In this document: positions 44,109 to 53,795 of the stretch, piece by piece
Layout of the letters: every line of letters begins with the position of its first letter
Position numbering within the stretch: the first letter of the stretch is position 1
Source: CAVSUB01 sp963816725
GTDB taxonomy: Bacteria > Acidobacteriota > Vicinamibacteria > Vicinamibacterales > 2-12-FULL-66-21
Length of the DNA: 64,000 nucleotides
Direction: 5' to 3'
Assembly (NCBI GenBank): GCA_963816725.1
Contig: CAWFMC010000006.1
Coordinates: 248,001 to 312,000, forward strand
The notes under the pieces: model-generated
Database searches by the model: none
Told to the model about the DNA's origin: nothing
The model's input: the letters and a program-made list of their open reading frames with translations, nothing else
Made by a program: the position numbers and the translations under genes

Positions 44109-46660
44109 TCAGTAACTGAAGAAGAAGATCAGATCGATCCCCGCCCGCTCGATGCGGCGCTGGCCGATGCGGTTGGCGGTGCCGGAGGTCTCGGGCGCGC
44201 CGTTGGCCTGCATCCGCAGGAAGCTGGTCAGCGAGTACTCGAGCGTGAACTCGGTCGTTGTGCGCTCGCCAAACTGCTGGCGCAGCTTCAGGAACGCGCG
44301 GTCCCCGACTTGCTGGCCGACGGTGATCCCGGCGCCGAGGTCCCCCGTGTCAGTGGTGGTGGTGATCTCGAACAGATCCAAATCCAGCGCCTTGCCGATC
44401 GACTCGCCGAGCGGCGAGGCGATGAAGCCGCCGGCGATGCCGCCCGCCGTCGCCGCCAGCGAGGTGCGCTCGCCCGAACCGAGCTCGTTGACCGGACGAT
44501 TGAACACGATCAGCGCCAGGATGTCGGACTCGTCGAGCGGCGGGTCGCTCGTCAGCTCCAGTTCCGGCGCCTTGACGCTGCCGGTGATGTGGACGCGCGC
44601 TTCGACGCCCGTGTTGGGTATCAGGCGGGTGGCGGTGACGTCGAGGAGCGGGTTGATCTGTTCCTCGCCGGTGAACCGGATCGTGCCGCCGCGCACCAGG
44701 TCGAATCGGCGGCCCTGGAACTGATAGGTTCCGCGCACGGTGTCGACCTCCCCCAGCAGAATCAGGGGCGCGTCCGCGGCCTTGGTGACGTCGATATTCC
44801 CGCCGACGGTGATGTTCAGGTCCCCCACTGACGTCCCGGTGGGCCCCCCCGGCCGGATGCTCTTGCCACGCAGCACCAGGTTCTCGGGGATCGTCAGCTT
44901 CAGGTCCATCTCCACCGGCGCGAACGCGCCGGCCGATGCGGGTGCGGGCTCTGCGTCAGCGGGCGTGGGCTCGTTCGGGGTGGCTGCCCCGGCGGTTGGG
45001 GCCGCCGGAGGCATCGCACCGTTCCCGGCGCGGGACAGCGCCTGCCGGGTCGCGTCCTCGGCGCCGGCGCTGGACGCCGCCGCGGTCGAGGGGGCCGCCA
45101 CGTCCGGCATCGCCGTGACCGCATACGGGTCGTAGAACAGCGCAAGGATCTTGTCCACCTCGAGCCGCGCCGACGGCAGCCGGGCGGTTCCGACGATCTT
45201 CGGCCGGCGCAGCTCGCCGGTCAGCTTGACGTCGGTGGCGATCGCGGCCTTGCCGAGCTCGTTATCGAGCAGCTCGAAGTCGCTCGACTGCACCGTCACG
45301 TCGACGGCCCCGACTTGCCGCGCGTGCACGCCGAGAGAGCCGCTGATCGTCAGCCGCTCCCCCTCCTCGTCGACGATCTGCAGGTTCGGGATCGTGATCC
45401 GATCCGGCGACAGCGCGATGCTCGTCGACAGCCCGGAATAGGAGACGCCGGTCAGCGGCACCGCGAACCCGCCGCCCTGGATGTCCACGATGCCTTCGAC
45501 GTGCGGGTCCTCGCCCGCGCCGGTCAGCCGCACGTCCACCACCAGCTGGCCGGTGACGTCGGAGACCGCGGTCGTAAAGCCCTGGATGATCCCGAGACTC
45601 AGCGGCGTCGAGGTGACGTGCAGGTCGAGCTCGTCGCCCGCGGTCGGGGCGACGTGGCCGGCCTGGCTGCGCTGGAACAGCGTCATCGGGATCTTGCCCT
45701 GCGCTGTCAGCGCCTGCGTCGGATTCTGCTGGAGGGTCGCGTCAAGCCCGATCGTCTTCCCGTCGAAGTCCACCTTCGCCTTGAGCGAATCGTAGGTGAA
45801 GGTCTGGAACCCGCCCTTGTCGACCGCGACCGTGCCGCTCACGACCGGCGCGTCACTCGTGCCGTTGACGATCGCGTTCGCCTCGACCCGGCCGGTGAGA
45901 CCGCGATCGATCATCGCCAGCTTTTCGATCTGGGCGATGTCCACGTTGCGCACCTGGATACGCAAGCCGTCGGCGGCGGCCGGGGCTTTGAGCGCGAACG
46001 CGCCGTCCACGTCGACCGACTGGTCGCCGCTGACCAGCTTCACGTTCTGCATCTCGACGCGATCGTTCCCGTACCGGATCGCGGCCGCACTGCCCGGCGC
46101 GGTGCGCCACTCGACACCCTGGGTCCGGAGCGCGAGCGACGGCAGGTGAATCTCCTGGTGGTCTGGATGGAAGACCACGTCGCCGGAGACGTCCACCTCG
46201 CGATCCGGCTGCTTCAGATTGGCCGCGAAATCCAGCTTCGTGTCCTGATACGTCGTGGTCGCCTTGACCTCGTTCAACTCGAGGCTGCCGACCTTGACGA
46301 ACGTGGCTGCGGTCGTCGACGTGACCTGCGCCTTCGCGAACTGGAGGTCGGGCACGGTCACCGTATACTGCGCGTTCACGTCGAGCGCGCTGTTCTCCTG
46401 GTAGCCCAGCCCGCTGCCATTCATCGTCCCGGTCGTCTTGAGCGAGGCGCGGTTACCGGTCAGCGTGCCGTCCAGGACCGCCGATCCGGCCACCCCTTCC
46501 TGTCCGGCGAGCGTCGCCAGGGCGGCGAGGTTGGTCGCATCGACGTGGTACTTGAGGTCTGACGCGGCCGCCGCGTCCAGCGCCACCCTCCCTGAAGCTT
46601 CGACCTTGACGTCCGGACTGACCAGACTGAGGCGCGTCAGATCCCCGACCTGATTCGGCG
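44109..46660 (-). CDS. tamB: TamB, C-terminal part (after frameshift)
   Basis: The C-terminal 850 codons of a TamB-like translocation and assembly module protein, read in a different frame from its N-terminal part. It has the repetitive amphipathic beta-strand pattern of DUF490, a Pro/Ala-rich segment near 44940-45080 and the conserved C-terminal barrel-like tail ending DLIFFFSY. It has no start codon of its own; sequence resumes in frame as PNQVGDLTRLSLVSPDV around base 46658. TamB spans the periplasm and helps outer-membrane protein or phospholipid transport with its partner TamA (48661-50613). Confidence 0.82.
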
Positions 46661-48627
46661 TAACGCCCCTCGACCGCGGCAGTGTCGATCTGCAGCTCGC
46701 CCACCTTGGATGACTCGAGCTTGACGACCCCGTCCGCGTTGATCGTCTCAGGAGTGATCGGTGCGCTGATGTCGGCAATCTGGGTGTGCACATCCGCGGT
46801 CCCGGTGACCGATCCATTGAGCTGCGGGTTCCCGGCGATGTGCCCGGGGTCCAGGTGCTCGAACCGTCCTTTGGCGCGGGCGTCGAGGGCGCCGGCGTTC
46901 AGGTGCGCCTCGTAGTCCAGCTCCGGCAGGTGGGCGCCGACGAGATCGGAGTCGCGCAGCGTGCCCGTCGCGTCGAGCGTCATGCTGTCGACCGTTGTCC
47001 CCGCCCCCTTCACGTCGAACGGGCCGTTGAGGCGTGAGGCATATCGCGGATCGTCCAGGGCCGCGACCTTGAACACCTGCCCGACCCGCTGCAGGTTCAC
47101 ATCCGATACCTCGCCGCGTGCCGCGTACGACACGTTTCCCTTCGAGGTGGCGAACTCCGCGGTCGTTCCGCCTGCGATCGTGATGCCCTCGACCGTCGAA
47201 GGCAGGAGTGTGGCAGAGCCTTCGATGCGGCCGGCGGCGGCGGTGACGTGATAGGCGGAGACCGCCAGGCGGCTGGCGAGCTTCGGCACCCCGGTCGACG
47301 CCGGCAGCCTGCGCAGGTCGACCCCGGCGGCGCGCCCCTTCAGGTCGAACGCCAGCGCCCGCCCCTTCGCCGGGAGCACGATGAACCCGTCGGCGGTCGC
47401 CGTGCCGCCGTAGGCGGCCGCGCGTCCGTCCAGCGTGATGCGCGGCCCGGCGAGCTGACCCGAGACCTTGACGTCGGACGCCGAGTAGCCCGCCGCGACG
47501 ACAGTCGGCCCCTCGAAGGCGAAGGTGCTCCGGAGTCGGTCCAGCGCTGGCGCCGCTTCCGGCGCGGACGCGAACACGAGATCGAAAGTCGCCCGCCCTG
47601 TCAGGTCGCTGTGTTGCGCGGGATCCTTGACGAGTGGCGCCAGGTTGAGGCGGGTCAGGTCGACCGTGCCCTTCGCGCCGAGATCCGGAGCCGCGAGATC
47701 GGCCGTGACCTGGCCCTTGACGTTGCCGGCTTCCGAGGCCACGTCGAGGTCGAGCCCGAGCCGATCGGCAGGGCCATTGACGGTTACGGTGAACTCCGGC
47801 TTCAGGTCGTAGCCGTCGACCGCCGGGGCTACCCGCGCCAGCTCCGGCAGCGAGGCATGCCCCTTCACCGCCAGCTTCAACACCGGAGTCTTGAGATACT
47901 GCTCGATCACGCCGTCGACCGACACCGCACTCTCGCCGGTGCGCACGTTGAGCTTGTCGAGATAGAGATTGTCGTCGCGCAGCGACAACCCGCCGGCCAG
48001 CTGTTGCAGGGTCAGGTCGGGCGCGGTGCCGCGGAATCGCAGGTCGTCCACGCCAATGGTGTAGTGCACGGGCGCGTACTCGAACCGTCCCTTCAGGTGC
48101 AGGCCGTCAATGTGCGACGGCAGCCGGTACGAGTTCGACCCGACCTTGTCGTCGATCGTGACGGTACCGTCCGTGAGCTCGATCGACGGCAGCGAGATCG
48201 GCCGGCCGGGCCCCTTCCGGTCGGCTTCCTCGGCCTGCTTCTTCACGAGGCGGCCAAGGTTCCAGCCGTTGGCATCACGCTCGAGGACGATGTTCGGTGA
48301 GACCAGCTTGATGTCGTCGATGACGATCCCGCTCGACAGGATCTGGAAGACGCTGTAGTCGACCTGCAGCGCCTTGACCGCCACCACGCGCTGGCCGGAG
48401 ACGTCGACGGCGACGTCCGTCAGGCCGATCCCGAACAGGAGGTTCCCAGTCAGCCCGCCGATCGACAGCTCCCCGTTCAGATACTGCTTGGACTCGCGGA
48501 CCACGAAGCGGCGGAGCCAGTCGCGGAACCAGGCGGTCTGCGACACGATCAGTGCAAGGGCCACTGTCCCGACCAGCAGCGTGCCCACGAAGGCCAGGAC
48601 TTGCAGCCCGCGACGGATACTCAGCAT
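46453..48627 (-). CDS. tamB: TamB, N-terminal part (frameshifted)
   Basis: The N-terminal part has a transmembrane anchor (about 8-30) and periplasmic repeats such as GELSIGGLTGNLLFGIGLTDVAVDV. The frame stays TamB-like to QIDTAAVEGRY (about 46660), after which it becomes Arg/Gly/Ser-rich nonsense until a stop. One extra base near 46655-46662 explains this; the two parts together span 4519 bp, one more than a multiple of three. An intact gene would give about 1505 residues. Either a sequencing error or a real inactivating mutation. It directly follows the TamA gene (33 bp gap), as in Tam operons. Confidence 0.82.
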   Translation of the reverse strand: MLSIRRGLQVLAFVGTLLVGTVALALIVSQTAWFRDWLRRFVVRESKQYLNGELSIGGLTGNLLFGIGLTDVAVDVSGQRVVAVKALQVDYSVFQILSSGIVIDDIKLVSPNIVLERDANGWNLGRLVKKQAEEADRKGPGRPISLPSIELTDGTVTIDDKVGSNSYRLPSHIDGLHLKGRFEYAPVHYTIGVDDLRFRGTAPDLTLQQLAGGLSLRDDNLYLDKLNVRTGESAVSVDGVIEQYLKTPVLKLAVKGHASLPELARVAPAVDGYDLKPEFTVTVNGPADRLGLDLDVASEAGNVKGQVTADLAAPDLGAKGTVDLTRLNLAPLVKDPAQHSDLTGRATFDLVFASAPEAAPALDRLRSTFAFEGPTVVAAGYSASDVKVSGQLAGPRITLDGRAAAYGGTATADGFIVLPAKGRALAFDLKGRAAGVDLRRLPASTGVPKLASRLAVSAYHVTAAAGRIEGSATLLPSTVEGITIAGGTTAEFATSKGNVSYAARGEVSDVNLQRVGQVFKVAALDDPRYASRLNGPFDVKGAGTTVDSMTLDATGTLRDSDLVGAHLPELDYEAHLNAGALDARAKGRFEHLDPGHIAGNPQLNGSVTGTADVHTQIADISAPITPETINADGVVKLESSKVGELQIDTAAVEGRYAESGRGSDAPQSGQSGRQGRSFREGGAGRGGRVRPQVPRRCDQPRRPGDARRTGRGGRIGGPGRHADR

Positions 48628-48660
48628 CGTCCGCTTCTGTCTCCCATGTCTCGCGCGAGG

Positions 48661-50613
48661 CTAGAATGCCTGGCCGATGCTGAAATGCAGCCGGAACTGG
48701 CGCGGCTCGGGCTTGCCGTTCACCAGCAACCCCGGAATCGGATTGAGCTGGTAGCCGAGATCGACGCGGATCGGCCCGACCTTCGTGTCGTAGCGCAGGC
48801 CGGGCCCGACGTCATAGCGCATGTTGTTGAGGTTGAAGTCCCAGGAGCCGAGCCAGACGTTGCCGCCGTCGAGGAACACGACCCCGCCCAGGTTGCCGAA
48901 TACCGGCATCCGGAGCTCGGTCGAGAAATTCATCGTGGTCTTGCCGCCGATCGGCAGGCCGGAGCCGCTCAATGGCGACACGTCGAACCGCCCCCAGCCC
49001 CGCAGGTTGGTGGAGCCGCCAAGGAAGTACCGCTTGAAGAATGGGACCGGCACATCGTTGTCGCCGCCGCCCAGCCCGCCGATCGATCCACCCCTGGCTC
49101 GCACGGCCAGCACCGCACGGCTCCCCACCGGGATGTAGTAGCGACCCTCGAGGGTCAGCTCGGTGTAATCGTAGTCTCCCTGTAGGAATCCGCCGGCCCG
49201 TTCCGCATGGACAGTGAAGACGTAACCCTGGCGCGCATCCAACAAATTACCGGTGGTGTTGCGTCCGGCGTCCAGGAAGAACGCGGAGCGCAGCCCTTTC
49301 GTGACGCCGGGGTCCTCCTGCCCGATTCCGGTGGGGTTCAGCCCCAGCGCAATGAGCTCGTCACGGAACGACAGGTCGGCAAGTGCCTCCTCGGTGATCC
49401 GGGAGCTCTCGTATTCGTTGGCGTAAGTGAACGACAGGCTGGTCTGCGCGTTCTTGCTCGGCCCGAACAGCGGTCCCGAGGCGCGCCCAAAACGGCGCGT
49501 GACCGTCACCCGTCCGCCGGTGGTATCGAGCACATAGGCCGGTTCGTCGGAGTGCCAGAACTGTCCTGAGAACGTGAGGGCGTAATTGCGGCTCAGGAAG
49601 TACGGCTCTGTGAGGTTGAGCTTTACGCCCCGGTCGAGGCCGGAGTAGCGAACGATTGCCTGCCCGATTCGCCCCCCGCCAAGGAAATTGAGCCGCCGGT
49701 AATCGAGCTCGGCGCGGGCCCGTTCCTCGCTCCCGTATCCGAGGCTGAAGTTGAACTTCCGGTGCTTGCTTTCCTTCAGGACCACCTTGGTCGGAATCTC
49801 CGTCGCCTGCTCGGTTGTATCCGCCTTGACGCTGGCGAACTGAAACAGCTCCAGTGTGTAGAGGCGCCGCTGACTGTCCACGACCTTGCTTTGCTGGAAC
49901 AGGTCGCCCCGCCTGAACGTCAGCTGCCGGCGCACGATCCGATCCTCGACGCTCTCGTTTCCACTGATCTCGATCCGCCCGAAGTGGGTCAGCGGGCCGG
50001 GCTCGGCATGAATGGTCACCACCCGCTGCCGGTCCGACGCCCCGTTCTCCTCCACGACTTTCACGGTTGCGTAGGGATAGCCGTGATCCTTGAGCTCGTC
50101 GAGGGCGGCCTCACGACTCGATTGCAGCGCCGCCCGATCGAACGGCTGCCCGGCCTTGAGCGCCAGGTTCGCTTCGAGTGCCTGGAAGTGTTCGGGCGGC
50201 AGGACCTCCAGCCCCTCCAGCGCCACGCGTTCGACCCGAAGCGGCTCGCCTTCGGAGATGGTGACGGTGATCGCAACCGACGACTGGTCCTTACTCAGCT
50301 GCGTGTCGTAGGACGTGACCTTCGCGTCAGGAAACCCGCGATCGAGGTAGAACGCCTGGATCCGCTTCAAGTCCGCCTCGAACTGGTCGCGGCTGAAATA
50401 CTGCTTCGGGCCAAATGGCAGCTTCGAGCTCGGCGCCGTCGCCAGGACCGAGCGCAGCTGTGCCTCGGTGACCGCTTGCACCCCGACGAAGGAGAAGCGG
50501 GTCACCTTGATGCCGCTGTCCTCCTTGCAGGCGGTGAGAGCCAGCACGAGCGTGGCCAGGAGGGCTGGCGCAATCAGGGACGGTCGAAGGCTGGATGGGA
50601 TCACAGACGTCAC
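48661..50613 (-). CDS. tamA: TamA/BamA-family (Omp85) outer-membrane protein with lipobox
   Basis: A 650-residue outer-membrane protein. The N-terminus is a signal with lipobox LTAC (Cys29), so it is likely a lipoprotein, unlike Proteobacterial TamA. Several POTRA domains (about 35-300; for example VALEGLEVLPPEHFQALEANLALKAGQPFD) are followed by a 16-stranded-type Omp85 barrel with the RGY-like loop motif STNLRGWGRFD. It partners with TamB encoded 33 bp downstream. A lipid-modified TamA-like protein resembles the TamL type described in Bacteroidetes; this is inference from the lipobox. Confidence 0.88.
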   Translation of the reverse strand: MTSVIPSSLRPSLIAPALLATLVLALTACKEDSGIKVTRFSFVGVQAVTEAQLRSVLATAPSSKLPFGPKQYFSRDQFEADLKRIQAFYLDRGFPDAKVTSYDTQLSKDQSSVAITVTISEGEPLRVERVALEGLEVLPPEHFQALEANLALKAGQPFDRAALQSSREAALDELKDHGYPYATVKVVEENGASDRQRVVTIHAEPGPLTHFGRIEISGNESVEDRIVRRQLTFRRGDLFQQSKVVDSQRRLYTLELFQFASVKADTTEQATEIPTKVVLKESKHRKFNFSLGYGSEERARAELDYRRLNFLGGGRIGQAIVRYSGLDRGVKLNLTEPYFLSRNYALTFSGQFWHSDEPAYVLDTTGGRVTVTRRFGRASGPLFGPSKNAQTSLSFTYANEYESSRITEEALADLSFRDELIALGLNPTGIGQEDPGVTKGLRSAFFLDAGRNTTGNLLDARQGYVFTVHAERAGGFLQGDYDYTELTLEGRYYIPVGSRAVLAVRARGGSIGGLGGGDNDVPVPFFKRYFLGGSTNLRGWGRFDVSPLSGSGLPIGGKTTMNFSTELRMPVFGNLGGVVFLDGGNVWLGSWDFNLNNMRYDVGPGLRYDTKVGPIRVDLGYQLNPIPGLLVNGKPEPRQFRLHFSIGQAF

Positions 50614-50690
50614 TCAGGCGAGGCGCTTCATGCCACCTGCGTATCACGTCTTGTGCCAAGAATCCGGAGGCCGCGCCAATGGGAACGAGG

Positions 50691-50734
50691 GTGAAAAGAG
50701 AACGGCCGGAGTCGTGTTCAGCGACCCCGGCCGT
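50691..50734 (-). terminator. Intrinsic terminator (minus strand)
   Basis: ACGGCCGG (50702-50709) pairs with CCGGCCGT (50727-50734), extended by GTCG/CGAC across one mismatch. On the minus strand it is followed by TTCTCTTTT, giving a Rho-independent terminator just after the small membrane protein gene 50762-50950. Confidence 0.75.
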
Positions 50735-50761
50735 GTCGTGCTCCGGTCGATTGCGAATAGC

Positions 50762-50950
50762 CTATTCGCGGGTGATTGCAGGCTTTCCGGCGGTCGTCGC
50801 CAGCATCACCCCGAGGCCCGCGGCAATCACCAGGGCGATGGCGATCCACGTGCCCGACACCCGCTGAAGGATACCGCCATTCCAGAGCGCGGCGAGGGCG
50901 CCGAGCACCAGGATGGCGTAGCCAATCAGATACAGGTGTACGAATCGCAC
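50762..50950 (-). CDS. Small two-TM membrane protein
   Basis: A 62-residue protein with two hydrophobic helices (about 4-25 and 33-52), starting at GTG 50950 with an AGGGTGA ribosome-site-like sequence before it. It lies 9 bp downstream of the OmpA gene and upstream of a clear intrinsic terminator, so it is probably the last gene of that transcript. Function unknown. Confidence 0.65.
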   Translation of the reverse strand: MRFVHLYLIGYAILVLGALAALWNGGILQRVSGTWIAIALVIAAGLGVMLATTAGKPAITRE

Positions 50951-50959
50951 GTCGTCACC

Positions 50960-52693
50960 CTATTGCTGGACGCGCACCACCATCGCGGCACGCCGATTCA
51001 GCCGCCGGGTCTCTTCGCGCGAGTTGTCGTGCTTCGGCCGTTCCTCGCCGTAGCTGACGGTACGGAGCCGATCGGCGCCGATCCCGCGGCTGGTGAGGTA
51101 GTCGCGCACGGCATTCGCGCGGCGCTCGCCCAGCGCCAGGTTGTATTCCGCCGTGCCGATGTTGCAGGTGTGGCCTTCGATCTCGATGCGGAGGCCAGGG
51201 TTGTCCTGCAGGCTCTTGATCGCCTCATCGAGCGCGCGCGTCGCTTCCGGCCGCAGCGAGTAGCGGTCGAAGTCGAAGTGCACGTCCTCGAAGACGATCT
51301 CCTTGACCGCCGGACGAATCACCTGGATGGTCACCGAGCTGTCGGCAGTGCCGCCCTTGCCGTCGTTGACCTGGACGGTGAGCTGCACAGGGCCTTCCTG
51401 GTTCGGCGCGGTCCACGGCGTCTGGCGGGCGGTTGCCGTCGTCAAGGTGCCGGTCGGAGCCGTCCAGCGATACGTCAGCTGATCGCCGTCGGGGTCGCTC
51501 GCGTCCGCCGTCACGGTCGACGTCTTGCCTACTTCCACCGTGCAGGGTTCGCAACGCGCGGTCACCGTTGGCGGACGGTTCGCGGGCGGACGTGGCGGCT
51601 CTGGCGCGGCGACGACTGGCGGCGGGGGCGGATTGTAGACCCGCACTCCGGGGTGATAGCCGATGCGGAGCTGGAAGCCCGCGCCGTCCCCGGTGCGATC
51701 CTCGAACGCGCCGAACTCGCTGCGACCATCGACCTTGAAGTTCCAGTCGATCGCGGTGCCCGCGAACCAGTTCTTCGCCTGCCACGTCAGGCCGACTGTG
51801 CCGTGGAGTGGCGAGTTGATCGACGTGATCGATGGCGGCAGCGATCCGTCGTCGGCAATCAACCCGGTGCCGGTGTAGGTGACCGAATCATCGAAGTACT
51901 GCTCGCCGTGGAGCTCCGTCGTGAGGCGCAGATGCGCCCGGCTCGGGAACCCCGCTCCGATGCCCCAGCGGAACCCGTCGGAGAGGTCGAAGTCATTCGG
52001 ATCGCCGCGGAAGATCCACCCGCCGAACCCTGACACCTCGACGCGCCGGTTGATTTCCTTGCTGACGATGCCGTCGAACTCGAAGTCGACCTTGCCGGTG
52101 CCCACCCCTTCGCCGTCGTCTTTCGCGGTCGGGATCTTCACCATCCCGCGGATCGCCAGCCCCACCGGGTTCTGGTGGGCCTGTGTGAGCAGGTTGACCT
52201 TCGTCCCCAGCCACAGATCGCCGATCTGATTACCCGACCAGCCCTGCCGCACGAACGGGTAGTCATTGACCACGCCGCCGGCTTCGGGCTGTGACGGCAG
52301 GAAGAGCGGACGGACGTCGCGATCGATGCGGCGGAGGACCTGCAAGGCACCGAACACTTCCGCCCGACCGCCAAGACCGAAGGCGAACGTCGCGGGCCAG
52401 TTGGCGACGTCGGTGAAGCCCTGGTTGTAGTCGTAGTTCACTAAGTAGGCGCTTCCGGACCACCTCTTGGCCGGCAGCACTTCACCTGTAGGTACGAACC
52501 AGAGCCCCGTGTCGCCCATGAAGGTCGTCGTTGCCGGACGCGTGTCGCCCGGCTCCGACGTCTTCGCTGGAGTCGACTGTGAGGCCGCCGCTCCCGAGGG
52601 TGCCGAAGGTGTCTGCCCGCTCGTGCTTTGGGCCGACGCTACGGCGACCCCGGCAAGCGCCACCACCATCGCCACCGCTACCCGTTTCCGCAT
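50960..52693 (-). CDS. OmpA-family outer-membrane protein
   Basis: A 577-residue exported protein. The signal peptide (about 1-22) is followed by a low-complexity linker, an outer-membrane beta-barrel-like region (about 55-355), a Pro-rich hinge (PPPPPVVAAPEPPRPP), an Ig/PKD-like domain (about 380-455) and a C-terminal OmpA peptidoglycan-binding domain (about 460-577, with DFDRYSLRPEATRALDEAI and LGERRANAVRDYLTSRGI). It anchors the outer membrane to peptidoglycan. GGAGG with 8-base spacing fixes the start at 52693. Located just downstream of the KGG protein. Confidence 0.9.
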   Translation of the reverse strand: MRKRVAVAMVVALAGVAVASAQSTSGQTPSAPSGAAASQSTPAKTSEPGDTRPATTTFMGDTGLWFVPTGEVLPAKRWSGSAYLVNYDYNQGFTDVANWPATFAFGLGGRAEVFGALQVLRRIDRDVRPLFLPSQPEAGGVVNDYPFVRQGWSGNQIGDLWLGTKVNLLTQAHQNPVGLAIRGMVKIPTAKDDGEGVGTGKVDFEFDGIVSKEINRRVEVSGFGGWIFRGDPNDFDLSDGFRWGIGAGFPSRAHLRLTTELHGEQYFDDSVTYTGTGLIADDGSLPPSITSINSPLHGTVGLTWQAKNWFAGTAIDWNFKVDGRSEFGAFEDRTGDGAGFQLRIGYHPGVRVYNPPPPPVVAAPEPPRPPANRPPTVTARCEPCTVEVGKTSTVTADASDPDGDQLTYRWTAPTGTLTTATARQTPWTAPNQEGPVQLTVQVNDGKGGTADSSVTIQVIRPAVKEIVFEDVHFDFDRYSLRPEATRALDEAIKSLQDNPGLRIEIEGHTCNIGTAEYNLALGERRANAVRDYLTSRGIGADRLRTVSYGEERPKHDNSREETRRLNRRAAMVVRVQQ

Positions 52694-52714
52694 ACGCTCC
52701 GCCTCCCGTGTCAA

Positions 52715-52999
52715 CTACTCCCCGCGCTCAGAATTGCCCGGCACATTGTACTCCGACTGGTGCGGAGCATCAGCAACTGGATTTTCGACGAGTCGGCCAC
52801 GGCCACCTCGGCTGATCTGTCCACCCTTGCGGCCGGCCGACCGGGCCTCCTCGGACGTCCACTCGTGAGCAGTGCCCTTCTGGTGCGCGGCGCGCCCGCC
52901 CTTGCTGGCAATTTCACGCTGCTTTTCCGGTGACATGGAGGCAAACCCGCGACGCTCCCTGCGCTCGCTGGCGTTGCGTGCGTGATCAAAATCGTTCAT
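52715..52999 (-). CDS. KGG-repeat general stress protein
   Basis: A 94-residue basic, hydrophilic protein with two KGG units: GFASMSPEKQREIASKGG and EWTSEEARSAGRKGG. This repeat defines the small stress-induced proteins of the YciG/GsiB type. It is followed on the same strand by OmpA after 21 bp. Cytosolic; precise role unknown. Confidence 0.85.
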   Translation of the reverse strand: MNDFDHARNASERRERRGFASMSPEKQREIASKGGRAAHQKGTAHEWTSEEARSAGRKGGQISRGGRGRLVENPVADAPHQSEYNVPGNSERGE

Positions 53000-53029
53000 T
53001 TCGCTCCCTCGCTGGGAATGGGCCGACGA

Positions 53030-53182
53030 TCACAGGGCCCCGACGACGTACGGTGTCGGATCCGGCTCCGCCGGAGGGTCCTGGACCGGGGCTGGTTGCG
53101 GTTCGTCCGTCGGGAGGTCCGGCGCATCGTCCGGAGCGTCGTCGTCGCTCACCGAGAAGCGCGGGCGGTCGGAAAACGGCAT
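53030..53182 (-). CDS. Small acidic Pro-rich hypothetical protein
   Basis: A 50-residue peptide rich in Asp and Pro (DDDAPDDAPDLPTDEPQP) starting at ATG 53182 with an excellent AGGAGG ribosome site. It is 30 bp upstream of the KGG gene on the same strand. No family recognised; could be a real small stress protein. The perfect ribosome site is the main support. Confidence 0.5.
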   Translation of the reverse strand: MPFSDRPRFSVSDDDAPDDAPDLPTDEPQPAPVQDPPAEPDPTPYVVGAL

Positions 53183-53406
53183 CACACCTCCTGGACTGGA
53201 CAGCTTCTCTGGAAGCTCTGGTATCAAACGGTATGCCACAGCCCTCTTGGTCGGCCTGCCCTCGTTGCCCGCAAATCGTTGTCTATTTGCAGGATGCGCG
53301 GAGCGTCCGTCAGCCTGGCAGCCCAGGTTGAAGTGAATCGCTACACTGTAGCCGACCTGAATGTGGGGATGGGATACCTACTACGGCCCTCTGCTAATAT
53401 CGCTGC

Positions 53407-53730
53407 ATGGCCACGTGCGATCCGCCTCCTCCGACGCCGCCACCCGGCAATGCGTCGACCCGCAAGGTGTTCTGCGTCAAGTTCCAGAAGGAGCTGCCCG
53501 GACTCGAGAAGCAGCCCTGGCCCGGGCCGCTCGGCGAGCGGATCTACGCCAACGTCTCGGCGGAAGCGTGGAAGCTCTGGGAAGAGCGCATGAAGATGAT
53601 CCTCAATGAGTACCGGCTGATGCCGTGGCAGAAAGAAGCCCAGCAGCTGGTCGCGAAACACATGGAGGAGTTCTTCTTCGGCGAAGGGGCCGCGCTTCCC
53701 CCCGGCTACGTGCCGGAACAGGCGAAGTAG
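53407..53730 (+). CDS. YggX-like Fe(II)-trafficking protein
   Basis: A 107-residue cytosolic protein of the YggX family, implicated in protecting iron-sulfur clusters from oxidative damage. The family core is almost fully intact: VFCVKFQKELPGLE with the conserved Cys, PWPGPLGERIYANVSAEAW, MKMILNEYRLMPWQKEAQ and a C-terminal EEFFFGEGAALPPGYVP. An extra Pro-rich N-terminus of about 20 residues is present. It precedes the convergent ATP-grasp/radical SAM pair. Confidence 0.92.
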   Translation: MATCDPPPPTPPPGNASTRKVFCVKFQKELPGLEKQPWPGPLGERIYANVSAEAWKLWEERMKMILNEYRLMPWQKEAQQLVAKHMEEFFFGEGAALPPGYVPEQAK

Positions 53731-53795
53731 TCCCGCCTCAAGCCGGGCGCACGCCGATCGGTGCGTCGATCACGAACGAGAGGCAGGCGTGGGCG

